A stretch of DNA of 64,000 nucleotides. It comes from Ancylostoma caninum (lineage: Eukaryota > Nematoda > Chromadorea > Rhabditida > Ancylostomatidae). Positions within the stretch are counted from its first letter, which is position 1, and every line of letters starts with the position of its first letter. A model generated the notes under the pieces. That model worked only from the letters and a program-made list of their open reading frames with translations, was not told the DNA's origin and ran no database searches. Shown here in pieces: positions 1 to 10,619 of the stretch. The stretch is taken from NCBI GenBank assembly GCA_037903475.1, contig JBAJFG010000587.1, positions 1-64,000 of the forward strand, read 5' to 3'. The position numbers and the translations under genes were made by a program.

Positions 1-369
1 GTGCTCGCACCTCGGCATTCCCAACACTATCAGACCAAAGTGAACCCGTATCCTGACGTTCTTCGCACCATTGTGTCATACAGAATGTCATGCCTTGATA
101 TATTGAGGCTTTCAATCTGTGTTAGTGCAGACGCTTTCTCGAAACTAACGGATGTCGTGACCAAGGAATCGCTGCAAGAATTCAGCAGAGGATGCGGCAA
201 TAGCATCCACCAGCGACCGCGTAGGTGCAGCCTCTCCTTAGCTTCCTAGAAGCTGCAGCTCTCTTAAACCCGCCCCATTTTTTCTTTGGAAAGATGGCCT
301 ACAGCGTCGCAACAGTGGAAGGGTGGTTTTCCTGCTGCGTAGATTGTGCAGCCTGAAAGTTTGTAAACA
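1..369 (+). repeat. Fragment of the foldback repeat family (left-arm type)
   Basis: Positions 1-70 match 12937-13006 and positions about 80-369 match about 13425-13711, so this is a copy of the repeat at 12763-13906 with part of its 60-bp array removed. At about 369 it joins directly to sequence that in the gene B unit begins near 17465. The intervening 3.7 kb of the gene B unit (13712-17464) is absent here. The junction shows a few bases of shared sequence, which fits a microhomology-type deletion. No protein-coding function is seen; open frames here are by-products of the repeat. Confidence 0.75.
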
Positions 370-2925
370 TTGTTAGAGACAGAGGCAAGAAAGGAGGAGA
401 ACAAGAGTAAGAAGAAGAGTCTCTGGGAGAACTAAAAAAATACTGTATAAGGACGAACAGTAATAACTTTTTCCATAACAGCGTTCAGCAGAAAGAGAGA
501 ACGGATTCGAGTTTAGCGTCGCCTTTATCTTATGGGACACCCCCTATGTCGACGTGCCACGGATTTCCTTGTTATATCGAATTCCTGCATGTCTTCTTGG
601 CTACTGCTGCAAGCGTTTTGTGAATAGAAGCCACTGGTAACACTCTTGTGGAATCCCCGAAAAGTTAACGTGCTATATCTGGTCGTGTAACTGTTCCCAG
701 CCAAGATCCACGAATCTCGTGCAGTCTTATTCTTTTGAAAAAATGAGTACCAGCATAGTCATGAAGGAGATGAGCACACCCTCGTTTTGGAGGACATCCG
801 CCGACGACCTTGGCGGAGTTCGGTCTTGCGTAGAGCAGATGCCCACAAGGAAAAATCGCCAGAGCATCTCCTTGTGTTTACGGAAGAGCTCCTCGGAAGC
901 CTGTTTTCACCAGCTTGCATGGCGGGCGCGGAGCCCTTGAATTTGTCGCTTGCACTGACGTCTTCTATCAGTTATTATTAAATCAGAAGTCACCATATCT
1001 TTATCTATCGCAAAATCCGAAATAATAGCATAAGGCTTGTCCTAGTATCTCTCGCTGCTCAATAGGAGGATAAGAGGAAGAGAGTCTCAGGCACAAAAAA
1101 AGAGCTTGAGAAAAGGACGTTATCCAGTTGGTCTAATGATCAGCGATCAAAATTCAGCAGATGGGTAGCGATAACAATAGAATTGTTACGAAATGCAGTT
1201 GTCATACGTGTTGATAATCCTCACAAACTGGCAGTGAAAGAGCGCTCCCATGTAATTAATTCTCCAATAATGAGCTGTAAGAGGATTCTTCTGTTTTCTC
1301 CTTTCGCTGTTTCCGCTGACACCTGCTCCATAAATACAAGGTGAATGGATGGACGACATTCGCACATTTGCATTTTTCCGATAGCGAAAATTTGTTCCGA
1401 GTAACACGCTATCGGTTTTACGTCCTTTCATTTTATTACGTTTTTGTTGTTGTTCAATTGTTGAGAGACTCCACCAGAAATTCGTTCTTTCATTCCTTCC
1501 ACTTGGGCTATGTCCACGATGTGTGGGTATTGTGATGTCCTGTCCTCTGAACATCTGCGCCATTGTTGTACCTTACTCCTTAGATGTTGCCTACGGAATG
1601 AGAATACAAAAAACCACCAGAGATCGGGAAACTATCATAGATATGCTAAATCTTAACATTTCCCGCATTTAATCTTTGTTGTCTATTTAGACACTAGACA
1701 CTTGACTCAGATCGAGTACAGCTTTGGATAAATTGGTTTTCAACTTATTCCGAACATTGACGTAAAGGCTATACCCATACGTCTCCTCCGAAAACAGTGA
1801 AGGACCCCTCAAGTGGCCTGGATTAGAACTTCGATGTATCGGTCCCGTTTCTTTTATGGATACTCTATGCTTTTCCTTCATTGGAAATGGCGCTCTGGAT
1901 GCAACTCCATTATATAAGTGTTCTACAAAATTAAGTTGACAAACAGTCGTTGAGTTTGGTAGTCATTCATGTTCATTTTAGGTAGTCATTTTTGTTAGCA
2001 GTTTTGTTTAAAATTTTGAGAAAGTAACGACTGTGAGGCGGTCTTGGACGGGAACCCTGCGATAGGGCAACAAACCAGCTTCGACGTTGGCTCTGCTTGG
2101 GTAACAAGTTAGCCGATTCCCTCATAACTCCTTGTTGGAGCTCACATCACTAAGATGTGCATGCGTTTTGGTCCCCTGCTCTTTTACCTTCCGAAGACCT
2201 CGCCGACATCGGGAACGACGACTTCATGGTGCATGTTTTCCTGAATCTGAAGGATATTGCATAACAAGCATAAGCGCGACTGAGTAAATGCCTTCCTACT
2301 AACAGAATGCGGCAGAATATTATTCCAAAGACAGGTCACAACTAATACCCAACTCGGTGGAAGGCGTAGCGAGCCAGTCTTAAGCAGGATTCCGTATGAA
2401 CAAATTCTATTTGGACAAACTTGGTGCTTTCAGCAGGACGGCCAGGGTCGATCGAATTATAGACCTGCAGCAGGAAAAGTTCAGGTTGAGGCCATCTGTC
2501 GAATCTGTGGTGCACTCCTTCAGCAAACTGGTCTGAATGAAAAGAAAAGTCCCTTATATTCCTAAGATATCCATAGAACCTCTCTGAGGCTCTTCCAAAA
2601 CTTGAAACACTTCGACTAAACCAATGGATCGTCTTTCAACGTTGCTGCATGCAGAAAATGCCAAGAAGGACCACTTCAAGCGAGCGTCGCGATTGGTCAG
2701 AAATGGGGCAGGGAACTAGATATCCGTAAACCATCCAAATATAAAAGTTGTAGTCTTGCGTCTTATGGGAGGATGTTGGGATAACTTACCACGTATATCC
2801 GGTTAACGCTTTCGTAGGAAAATTGTTCATTCAATCTCTTGATCAGTGAGTGAGATTTCGCTTCGCAGATTAAAGAAGGACTGCATAATAGAAGGAGGGA
2901 CATTAATCGACACAGCTTTTAAAAT
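370..2925 (+). repeat. Upstream flank of NTR gene A, duplicated at 17465-20050
   Basis: This stretch is near-identical in order and sequence to about 17465-20050 upstream of gene B. Its part from roughly 640 to 2925 is also present in reverse complement at about 10760-12600. A shorter, more diverged version starts near 23920 upstream of gene C. No convincing exon or RNA gene is seen in it; the open frames are short, lack splice context and differ between copies. Promoter elements of the NTR genes should lie in the part nearest the gene, but no TATA-like box stands out. Confidence 0.75.
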
Positions 2926-2935
2926 ACTTTTCCAG
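2926..2935 (+). promoter_or_regulatory. Putative trans-splice (spliced-leader) acceptor of NTR gene A
   Basis: A pyrimidine run ending in TTTTCCAG lies 29 bases before the ATG of gene A. In genes B and C the same place holds CTTTTTCAG, which matches the nematode 3' splice-site consensus. With no upstream exon visible, this is inferred to be the spliced-leader acceptor that sets the mRNA 5' end. Confidence 0.45.
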
Positions 2936-2964
2936 TTCTAAGAAGAGCCGAAAAGCATATCAGC

Positions 2965-4654
2965 ATGAGAGTCGCTATTGTTTTCATTGCATGCTTCGCA
3001 GTAGCACACGCATGCAAGTGCGAAAAGAAACCTCGTCCTCCATTGGAGAAACTGCTTTGCCAATCACAATTTGGTAAGCTTCATTTCTTATTTCCAAGTA
3101 TGTAAAGCTATCATGAACGCCCAATGTCAAAGACGACCATTTCCTTTTGTTAATTTTTGGAACTACTCAAGTTTTCTTCCTCGGAAAGGCAATGTGAGGA
3201 TTTGCGAATCAGTTGTGCATTCAAAATACAAGATAATTCGTATTTGAATGGAACATAAAAAGAAAGCTATCCTTCGATGTGCTTGCTTAACAAATGTCTT
3301 ATTCTGTAGTTACTCACGCGAAAGTGACGAAGAAGAGAATTGATGGTTACTTCATCTATTACGACTTGGAGCATAAGGAAGTTTATAAGGTGGGTGTTCC
3401 AGCATTCCTACAACGTGGCAAAGTATTTCATGTTCATAGACGTAGGATGCCTTCGCGTAGCCACTCATAGCGAGGTGCGCTTTGTCTCATAAAACTTAGC
3501 GCAGACTTCAGACTCTGCTGTTATCTAAGGACATTAGATAAAGTTTTCAGAAAGTTAGAAGAGCCTGAAAATTGTATGTATATCGTTCTCAACAATGATC
3601 GATCCAGCAAACGTTTGCCTGAAAAACAAGAAACTCACCTCTTCCTCACCAACCCTACTAATCAACTAGGCAAACGGTGAAGTAAACAGGCGCAATTTAG
3701 AGAAGAAAGCACTGCTCATCACAAAGGATTTTCTTTGCAAGATTGATAGAGAGGGTTTGATATCATCGTCGCAACACGCATATGTGAGTGGCGGATTAGT
3801 CCAACATATTTGACCAGCCGCACATCTAGTGCAGTTCAACATACCAGTCAGAGCGGATAGATGTGACTGTTGCATTATGAACATGCGTTCCACATTTCAA
3901 AATATTTATTATCACACGGACATGTCAAGAACCAATATCTACATCTGGCTACATATCACTGGCGGACGCAGGTGGGAGAGAGGGGGGAGGAGAACAAGTC
4001 GCTGAATTTTCAAAAATACTTCAAAAATGAATGATAACCTTGTACTAGTGTATTTTCAATCGGCTGTTATTATTACTGTTATTATTATTTTGAATAATTT
4101 TTTATTAATAGTGTAATGTTATAGTTAATCTTTTTATTACGTCTCTTTTCAGCCGAGTCGGCCTGAATTGTGTAGACCTCACTTCTTTCAACCCCCCCCC
4201 CTCACCACTCCCGAACACTTTGCCTCGTCCACTGCTGGGCATGTAGGCGTGTATAGACTTCGTCGCGAGTGTTTACACTGACCATTTATTCTCCCCATGT
4301 TAGCTCACAAGTTTGGTGAATATTTTTTTTACTTCCCCGGTAATTATTTTTCAGCCCAAAGATAGGAGTATCCCAATCGAACTCTTCTCATGGAGGGAAA
4401 AGGAAAATTGTGGTGTTCCGGATCTCGAAGAAGGCAAAGAATACCTGATAGGAGGTAAGTGTACGTCATTATCATTATCACTTTCACTGCTGACAGATCT
4501 TATTGATTGTATAACGATAGGTAAAGTGACGGATTATGGCGACGGTGATTTGGTAATTTCTGTTTCACGGTGCGACCTTCTCCGAAACTGGACAGACGTC
4601 TCTGGAGAGGAGAAGAAATTGCTCGGAACGTTCAAATGTGAAAATCAGTCATAA
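2965..4654 (+). CDS. NTR gene A: secreted TIMP/netrin-like single-domain protein, 4 exons, 140 aa
   Basis: Exons are 2965-3073, 3310-3389, 4355-4454 and 4521-4654 (stop TAA), all with GT-AG borders (GTAAGC, GTGGGT and GTAAGT donors; TGTAG, TTTTCAG and GATAG acceptors) and continuous phases 1, 0, 1. The product has a 16-residue signal peptide ending AHA, then a mature N-terminus that begins Cys-Lys-Cys. It has six mature cysteines in the spacing of the N-terminal TIMP domain: the CxC pair, one about 13 residues on, one in an NCGV motif, one in SRCDLL, and one in FKCEN near the end. An NWT glycosylation sequon and a GKEYLIGG strand are present. TIMPs chelate the metalloprotease zinc with the first Cys, and hookworm NTR-fold proteins are also reported as platelet/integrin inhibitors. 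Which role applies is not visible; Lys at mature position 2 is unlike vertebrate TIMPs. Confidence 0.85.
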
Positions 4655-5357
4655 ACGCCGATTATATATAATTGAAAGAAGAGAAATGAACATTTTTCAC
4701 GCGACTGAAGTGAAAATAATCACATCAACATGTCTTTTGAGGACAGTGTATCTGCTCAGTGTAGATTTCGTGTATTGGATAGCAGAAGAGTCCAGGAATG
4801 GAATATGTATCACAACTCAACAGTAGGAAGAACCTCCTTCTTCAGGATTTTGTTCCTGTAGAAATTGAGGCGCCGGCGCAACGAGGGCAGGTGCACGGAG
4901 TTGCGCCGTGATCGATCAACAACACGGCAACTCCGGATGTCTCCTGGCCGGGTTTATGTTCTTGATAGGAAAAATAAAGTTGAAGTTCACAGGAACGACC
5001 AACGCCACTTTGTTCGAGTCGTGCTCCTCTTTAACCTGTTGTGGATATACATACAGACAGCACATCATTACGCTTACTCGGATTTGGGAAATCTCTTGGA
5101 AGTATTCGCAAGAGAAGGTGCTCTAATAAAAAATTTTCACCTGATTTCGCAAAACTGATGCAATGACTAGAGCCGCACTCATTCAGACGAATACTGCGAC
5201 TGTCTGGCATCTTTGGCTGGCGTTATGTTCTCAGAACTAGGAGTTTTAAAGCGTAGATGTGATTATATTGACATGAAAAGCATGTTTTGAGACGTGGAAC
5301 TATCGACTCTTCAGTCAATGGACCAAAATGTGTGGTTCAGCAGCTTTGGAATATATA
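4655..5357 (+). other. 3' untranslated and flank region of gene A
   Basis: This stretch is homologous to the sequence after genes B (22097-22485) and C (26084-26811). It holds no exon that keeps its frame between copies. The AACACGGCAACTCCGGAT motif at about 4920 is single here but triplicated downstream of gene C. The polyadenylation site was not pinned down. Confidence 0.5.
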
Positions 5358-6113
5358 AGATTGTTGCAAAATCAATGACGAATTTCAAGGTTGACTTTAA
5401 ACTGTTATAACTCGGCTCACGCTTAACATTTTCTGACTTTTCAGTGGCTAATTGAGCCAGCACATCTTTTTATCTTACTGCTCAGTTATATTTCTGTATT
5501 AGACCTCAAAGCAAGCTCTTTGGCGCCAGTGAACTGACAAGATTGTTTTAGGATGAGGTATTTCACGGTTGATTGTTTCAACAAGTGAGGAAACTACTAC
5601 TACTTGGAACTACTTGGATTTGTGGATATCTGTAAGTGAGCACTCCACTGACTTAGATGCATAGAGGAGAGTCTTGATTTTCCACTTACATCACCTTCCA
5701 GATTGTCTGCAGTCCGTTGTGCGGTTAAGCAAGTTCAAAACCGCAGTTTTTTTCTGGGAAAATCCATTTGTCCATTCATTCTAACATGCCTTTCTTGTCC
5801 TGACGCCGAACGCAGCAAAATAATGAACGCCAAGGTTATCTCTGGGTAATATTCGCTTCCTTAGCAAACACGTCATTACCGAGCTGGAAACGATACTACA
5901 GCGCAATACGAAATTTTGCGACCGACCACACGTCGATTGACCCCAGAAGAATTTAACAACAGGGGTTGGATCCGAAGGAGAATAGAAGTGCAGGAAGGGT
6001 AAGGGATAAGGCATCGGACATGTGGAAAAATGCAGATGGAACACCTACTTTTATTCCAATGTATCACTCCAGATTTCGCGGGTCGAAAGTCTGACATCAA
6101 TTTTGCAACAGCC
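5358..6113. mobile_element. Mariner-type MITE (756 bp) in the NTR gene 3' flank
   Basis: The left end reads AGATTGTTGCAAAATCAATG after a TA. The right end, read in reverse complement, is GGCTGTTGCAAAATTGATG and is followed by TA. These are imperfect terminal inverted repeats of about 22 bp with a TA duplication, the pattern of Tc1/mariner elements. No transposase frame is present. The same element lies downstream of gene C (about 26812-28481), and its left end is present after gene B near 22486. It was therefore already in the ancestral unit before the gene duplicated. Confidence 0.6.
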
Positions 6114-6428
6114 TAGTACATATTTATCAAACAAAGAGAACGAAGAACCGCAGAGAACCTGCACGTGGACTTGTGAGCAGCATCCTCCTCTATCATGATC
6201 TCTAGCGAGCCACTCACGTCATTGATAGCCAGAGGTGAATGTTGGCTAACATACGCAGACAATCATAACGACAAGGGTGAGCGGCACGCGCATGCACGCC
6301 ACCGCAACAGAAACACTTCACGTAGTAAATGATCATAGCGGTGATATGCCACGAGGACTTCGATGGAATGGTTACACAAAGCGTTGTACTTCGAGGTAGC
6401 AGTGGTGCTTTCGAACGCTCTAGTATGA

Positions 6429-6970
6429 CTAGTGCCCTTACGGGACGCTAGAAAGTGGAGTGAGGCTACCACGTCAGGCATGTGCTAAACCTTCGGACTT
6501 AAGTCCTCAAAAAATTAAGGAGAAGCAATACTAATAATTAACTGCGCGCAAATGCGAAACCCATCTAATGAGTAGTGTATATTCTGCGTTCTCGGCTATA
6601 CATACCCGTCACATGTCGTTTTTCACATCCGAGCGCAGACGCACCCATCCCAATCAGCGAACCCGTATACTGGTGTTTACCCCACTACTGGATCATAGAA
6701 GACCCCTCCTCTAACGATGGACCATTATTATGGCGTTTTCCACAACAGTGTACGCCAGAACATTCTACCTACATAGATGGACCCATATAAAAGCGTTTTG
6801 CGCAGTACTGGCGCACCCTTCTCCATCGGAGACAAATATACATATGTGTCAGCATTGACAATACTATCGGGCCTTCGCCATACCTGTCCTCCATCGGTGC
6901 TCCCGCGCCTTCTGTAAATCTCTTGGGCAAGAAGAAAGTTAGGAGTTGTTGGGGAAAGTTAGGAGTTATT
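6429..6970 (+). repeat. Decayed foldback-family copy, left end plus diverged 60-bp repeats
   Basis: It starts CTAGTGCCCTTACGGGACG, close to the terminus of the intact foldback element at 48341. The section from about 6590 to 6900 contains diverged versions of the 60-bp repeat (GGACC..TAT..GGCGTTTTCCAC..CA..TG). A parallel copy lies at 28869-29400 downstream of gene C. No matching right end is visible. Confidence 0.6.
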
Positions 6971-7517
6971 GGGGAAAGATCAATAACATAGCTGGTATCA
7001 TATCATAGTAAGGTGTAATAACGCATTCATCTTACATACGTATGTGAGTAACATCCGTCTCGAGAGGATGAAAAGATTCCGTGGCTGCAGTGTCGAGTCT
7101 GAATCTGGGCAAGATACGCACCCTTAGTTTGTCGGGAGTGAGAGGGCCGTCTTGGTATTATCGCTGCCCTGCGGTCCTGATACCATGGAACTTCTCACGG
7201 AGTTATCCATTTCGCTAGAGTGACAACGTGCTTGTTTGCTACACACCCCCGAATTTTCGTACAGGTAGAGAGGAGAGTGGTAACCCTGCTCCGAATATTA
7301 TGCAGCCTAAAAACCTCGAGAACACTGTCTCACTCGTGAGTTGCGGGAATGCCCGCTGAGGACTTGGTTCTATCGCGAAATCTTTAATGTAGTAATTCCC
7401 TCGCTTTTATCGTTGGCGACTGTATCCATCATCATAACAAACGGAACCATGAGAGGGCGGGTCCCACTACGATTTCCTGGGATTCATTTTGCATGTCCTT
7501 TCTTCTCGTTTTTATTA
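6971..7517. other. Intergenic stretch, nothing recognised
   Basis: From about 7020 the sequence no longer matches the gene C unit. I see no exon pair, RNA gene or repeat structure up to the mariner insertion at 7518. The open frame at 7341-7700 runs into the transposon and is not credible as a gene. Confidence 0.5.
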
Positions 7518-8795
7518 GGTTGTGTACAAATTAATTGCGTTTTTTGCAAACCAGTTTTTGACTTACTGGTTTTCGTGTATTGTTCATGTAACGTTCCCAA
7601 TGTTGTATACCGTTTAGAAGCTTATCTTTCGCTTATTCATTTCATGATGTTCATTTGTTTCGAAGCTCACTCTTGGCTTGGTTCCGCCCGTTATTCATGA
7701 TGCTCTCCAAGGTACAAATTCGTATCATTTTGCTTCATGAGTTCAAGCTTGGACGGAAAGCAATGGAGGCTCACGAAAATATCGTAAAAGCATGGGGACC
7801 AGATGTCATTTCAATTCGCACTACTCAACTCTGGTTCCAAAAATTCCGATCAGGAAACATGAGCCTTGAAGATGAACCAGGTCGAGGTCGCATTCGTGAA
7901 CTTGACGACAACGTCCTGAAGTCTGTGGTGGAGTCGGATCCACGAAAAACTGTTCGTGAGATAGCGGAAGATCTTCGAGTATCATTTTCCACCGTCGCCA
8001 AGCGTTTGGAAAAAATTGGAAAAGTGAAGAAAATGGATCAGTAGGTGCCACATGAATTGGATGCTGAACAGATGCTCAGGCGTTATCAGATCTCATCGGA
8101 GCTGCTTTTACGGAATAAAAACGAGCCTTTCCCTGATCTAGTCGTAACCTGCGACGAGAAATGGATTCTTTACAATAATCGGAAACGTTCTTCGCAGTGG
8201 TTGGACAAAGATGAGCCCCCAAAACTTTTTCCGAAGCAGAAGTTGCACCAAAAGAAGACTATGGTCACAGTTTGGTGGAATTACGCAGGAATTTTACATC
8301 ACGAGTTCCTAAAACCAGATGAAACCATGAATGCGGACAACTACTGCCACCAAATAGACAAAATGCATGAAAAACTGGCACATGCGAACCCAGCAGTGGT
8401 GAACAGAAAAGGTCCGATTCTTCTCCACGATAATGCCAGACCTCATGTTTCAAGGAAAACGCTGCAGAAGTTAAAGGACCTTGGCTGCGAAGAACTGCCT
8501 CATCCGGCATACTCACCAGACCTTTCGCCAACCGATTATCACTTTTTCAAGAACCTCGACAACTTCATCAAGGGAAGAGTATTCAAAAGTCAGACCGATG
8601 CTGAAAATGCCTTCAACGAGTTCATAGCCTCCAGAAGTTCAGACTTCTACGCAAGGAAATTTATGAGCTTGTGAAACGTTGGCAAAAATGCGTGGATTCT
8701 AACGGTTCTTACTTTGTCTAATAAACTTCCGTTTGGGCCGAGTTGTAAACGTTTAAAGTTACGCGTCAAAAAACGCAATTAATTTGTACACAACC
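7518..8795 (+). mobile_element. Nearly intact mariner transposon (1278 bp)
   Basis: The terminal inverted repeats are identical over 29 bases, beginning GGTTGTGTACAAATTAATTG at the left end and in reverse complement at the right end. They are flanked by TA at 7516-7517 and 8796-8797, the standard mariner target duplication. Length and structure fit a full-length mariner. It resembles the mariners known from hookworms (Bandit type), a family link made from memory. It has inserted into a sequence whose minus strand may encode a retroelement gag start (8798-9057). Identical ends suggest a fairly recent insertion. Confidence 0.9.
7697..8674 (+). pseudogene. Mariner transposase with one in-frame stop
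   Basis: One frame runs from ATG 7697 to the TGA at 8672-8674, 326 codons including both stops. It carries the N-terminal helix-turn-helix region (FKLGRKA, then WFQKFRSGN and EDEPGRGR) and the catalytic triad: Asp in VTCDEKW, Asp in HDNARPH, and Asp in SPTDYHFF exactly 34 residues after the second. That is the mariner D,D34D signature. The only lesion is TAG at 8042-8044, just before VPHEL. In mariners this position is the Trp of the WVPHEL linker motif, so a single TGG to TAG change is the simplest explanation. As it stands only the DNA-binding domain would be made without readthrough. The element supplies its own UTRs between the inverted repeats. Confidence 0.88.
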
Positions 8796-8797
8796 TA

Positions 8798-9057
8798 ATA
8801 ACAGTAGTTTGTTCATACTGCTCCTGCATCTTGTCCATTTGTTTTTGGAGTGTTTCCTTGCTTGTCTGGATCTGGCTTATTACTTCCGAGATCAGATCCG
8901 TAGCTCTGCTGCATTTTTCGAAGTAGTCTTCGTCACCCTCGCAGAGTGGGAGATCTTTAGTACAGCTGGAAAATTTTTCCGTTAGAGTTTTGAGGGTTTT
9001 TGCACCCAAAACTACTGGTTTTTTGTAAAAACAAACGTCATGTTTAGTTGGTTTCAC
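8798..9057 (-). pseudogene. Possible N-terminal gag-like fragment (Pao/BEL-type?)
   Basis: A minus-strand frame starting at 9057 gives about 85 residues before it meets the mariner. It starts MKPTKHD and then has a heptad-like, Glu/Lys-rich helix (LISEVISQIQTSKETLQKQM). Such coiled N-termini occur in Pao/BEL gag proteins, two other fossils of which lie in this window. However, no downstream gag continues on the other side of the mariner. The identification is tentative; it could be a host coiled-coil exon. Confidence 0.3.
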
Positions 9058-9886
9058 TTATGTTAGTTTGCCTGGCTGATGTGGCATGCTATTCCTGGTT
9101 CTTAAGGATAATTGCATAGGAAGGGGAGAGATTTGGTCGATGCACCAAAATGTGCGGTTTTTTATTGTAGACAGCTTCAAATTAAATATCTTCAAGTGTT
9201 CGAACAGGAGAGAGTGATACGTATTTAGCGGTGGTTCGATTCAGCGGACGATGAGGAAGAAGAATATGCTCCGTTGGGGTCCTCATATATATGCCACCAT
9301 GCCAGCTGGCACCGTGGCGTTTACAATCTCAGACATTCAAGTAGCTCAAGTCTCGGCCAATATCATTCAGTGAATAAGGTTGCGGACTGGGAGAATGGAA
9401 GCTAGAAGCTTCCCTATGGGTCTGTGTTACTGTTCACTCAAGGTGGTCAGCACAGTGGGTGTGCTGTGGATGACATATCAGCACTGTAACTCAGCATATC
9501 AGCATTCCGAGCTTCTAGGAGCAACTGCTTAGCGTATTTTGAATGTGATTTCGATGCAACAAGATGTTAGAAAAAGCCTTCCAACCACGTATGCTCCCTA
9601 TTGATCCAATAGCTCAACTTCTTGTATTCCCCTTCTAAGTTATTTTCGAAGATCCAGGAATGTTCTAACTAGGACATATGTCATAAAGACCAGCTATATT
9701 TCAAATCGATATCACCAACTTCATTGTGTCGTGGCACATGTCTTAATGGACACCTCGCGCAGAATAAGGTCCTCAAAAACAGGCTATCTGGCTGAGATGA
9801 GGTACGCAGCGGTACGCACTTGCATGCGTATTCAGTATCGGCTCAATTTACGGCCAGCTTTTAGGAACGCAGTGGTTTTTATGACT
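9058..9886. other. Intergenic stretch, nothing recognised
   Basis: No exon pair, repeat array or RNA gene could be supported here. The reading frame at 9731-9940 overlaps the end of the LINE fragment and has no domain. Confidence 0.4.
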
Positions 9887-10600
9887 TCAAGTCAACAGAA
9901 AGCGGTTAAACATCATGGTGAGCACGGGTGCAATCCCTAAGGCCGCTTTCCTGAAAATCACGTATGGAATGCCATCGGGAGTGGTTGATCTGCGTAAGGG
10001 CAAACGTCTCAGAATTCCATATACATTTTCTCTATTTATGTCGAGGAAATCTATGCAAGAAGATGCAGATGTAACATAATCAACATCATCTGTATCGGGC
10101 ACGTTATTCTCTTGGTATACCTTACTGAAAAAAGATGCAAACGCTTCAGCCTTTCTTTCATCAGACTGGCACATTTCACCATCATCTCCTACTATCGCTC
10201 CGATGCTATTGCTCATTTTTAGCTGTTTGTTGCAGAAACGGTAAAAAACTTTTTTATTTTTACTCGAGACAATTCTTTCTTCCGAAGAAAGCTTGAGTTT
10301 TGCAAGTTCGCGATTGAGTTTTCTGGAATATCGTGGATATATTCTATGGCCAACTACTGAGCTGTTTTGATGAAGTCTTTTTACTTTCATTTCTAGTTTT
10401 CTTATCTTAAGGGGATATCTGCTGTTGTCACTGCGTGTGGTAACGACAGGGATAAATCTGGAAATATCTTCTTCGCAATGTTTGATAAACCACTCGTAAC
10501 ATTCATCGGCGGACACGGATTCAAAAATTATTTCACGCCTGCTGATGCTAAGAAGGTAGGCACAAATGGAGTTATAGTCGCCGTCTTCAACATAGGGCGT
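9887..10600 (-). pseudogene. LINE reverse transcriptase fragment, N-terminal part of RT
   Basis: The minus strand encodes about 230 residues of the linker and start of a non-LTR reverse transcriptase. These include a basic stretch with KNKKVFYRFCNKQL, an ERKAEAFASFFSKVY helix, and the RT-1 motif with PDGIPYVIFRKAA followed by a hydrophobic helix. This order is typical of CR1/Jockey/RTE-type ORF2. The endonuclease, the YADD catalytic box and the 3' end are all missing. The fragment abuts the inverted NTR copy, replacing everything downstream of its exon 1. Confidence 0.7.
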
Positions 10601-10619
10601 TCAAGATATTTTTACACAC

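Noticed and set aside
719..981. Small overlapping frames present in three copies (also about 12251-12513 and 17852-18114)
   Set aside because: They recur only because the flank is duplicated, differ by random changes, overlap in two frames and lack signals or domains.
1186..1563. Minus-strand 125-residue frame in the duplicated flank
   Set aside because: In the gene B unit it is shortened by changes that break the start, and no exon signals or domain are seen.
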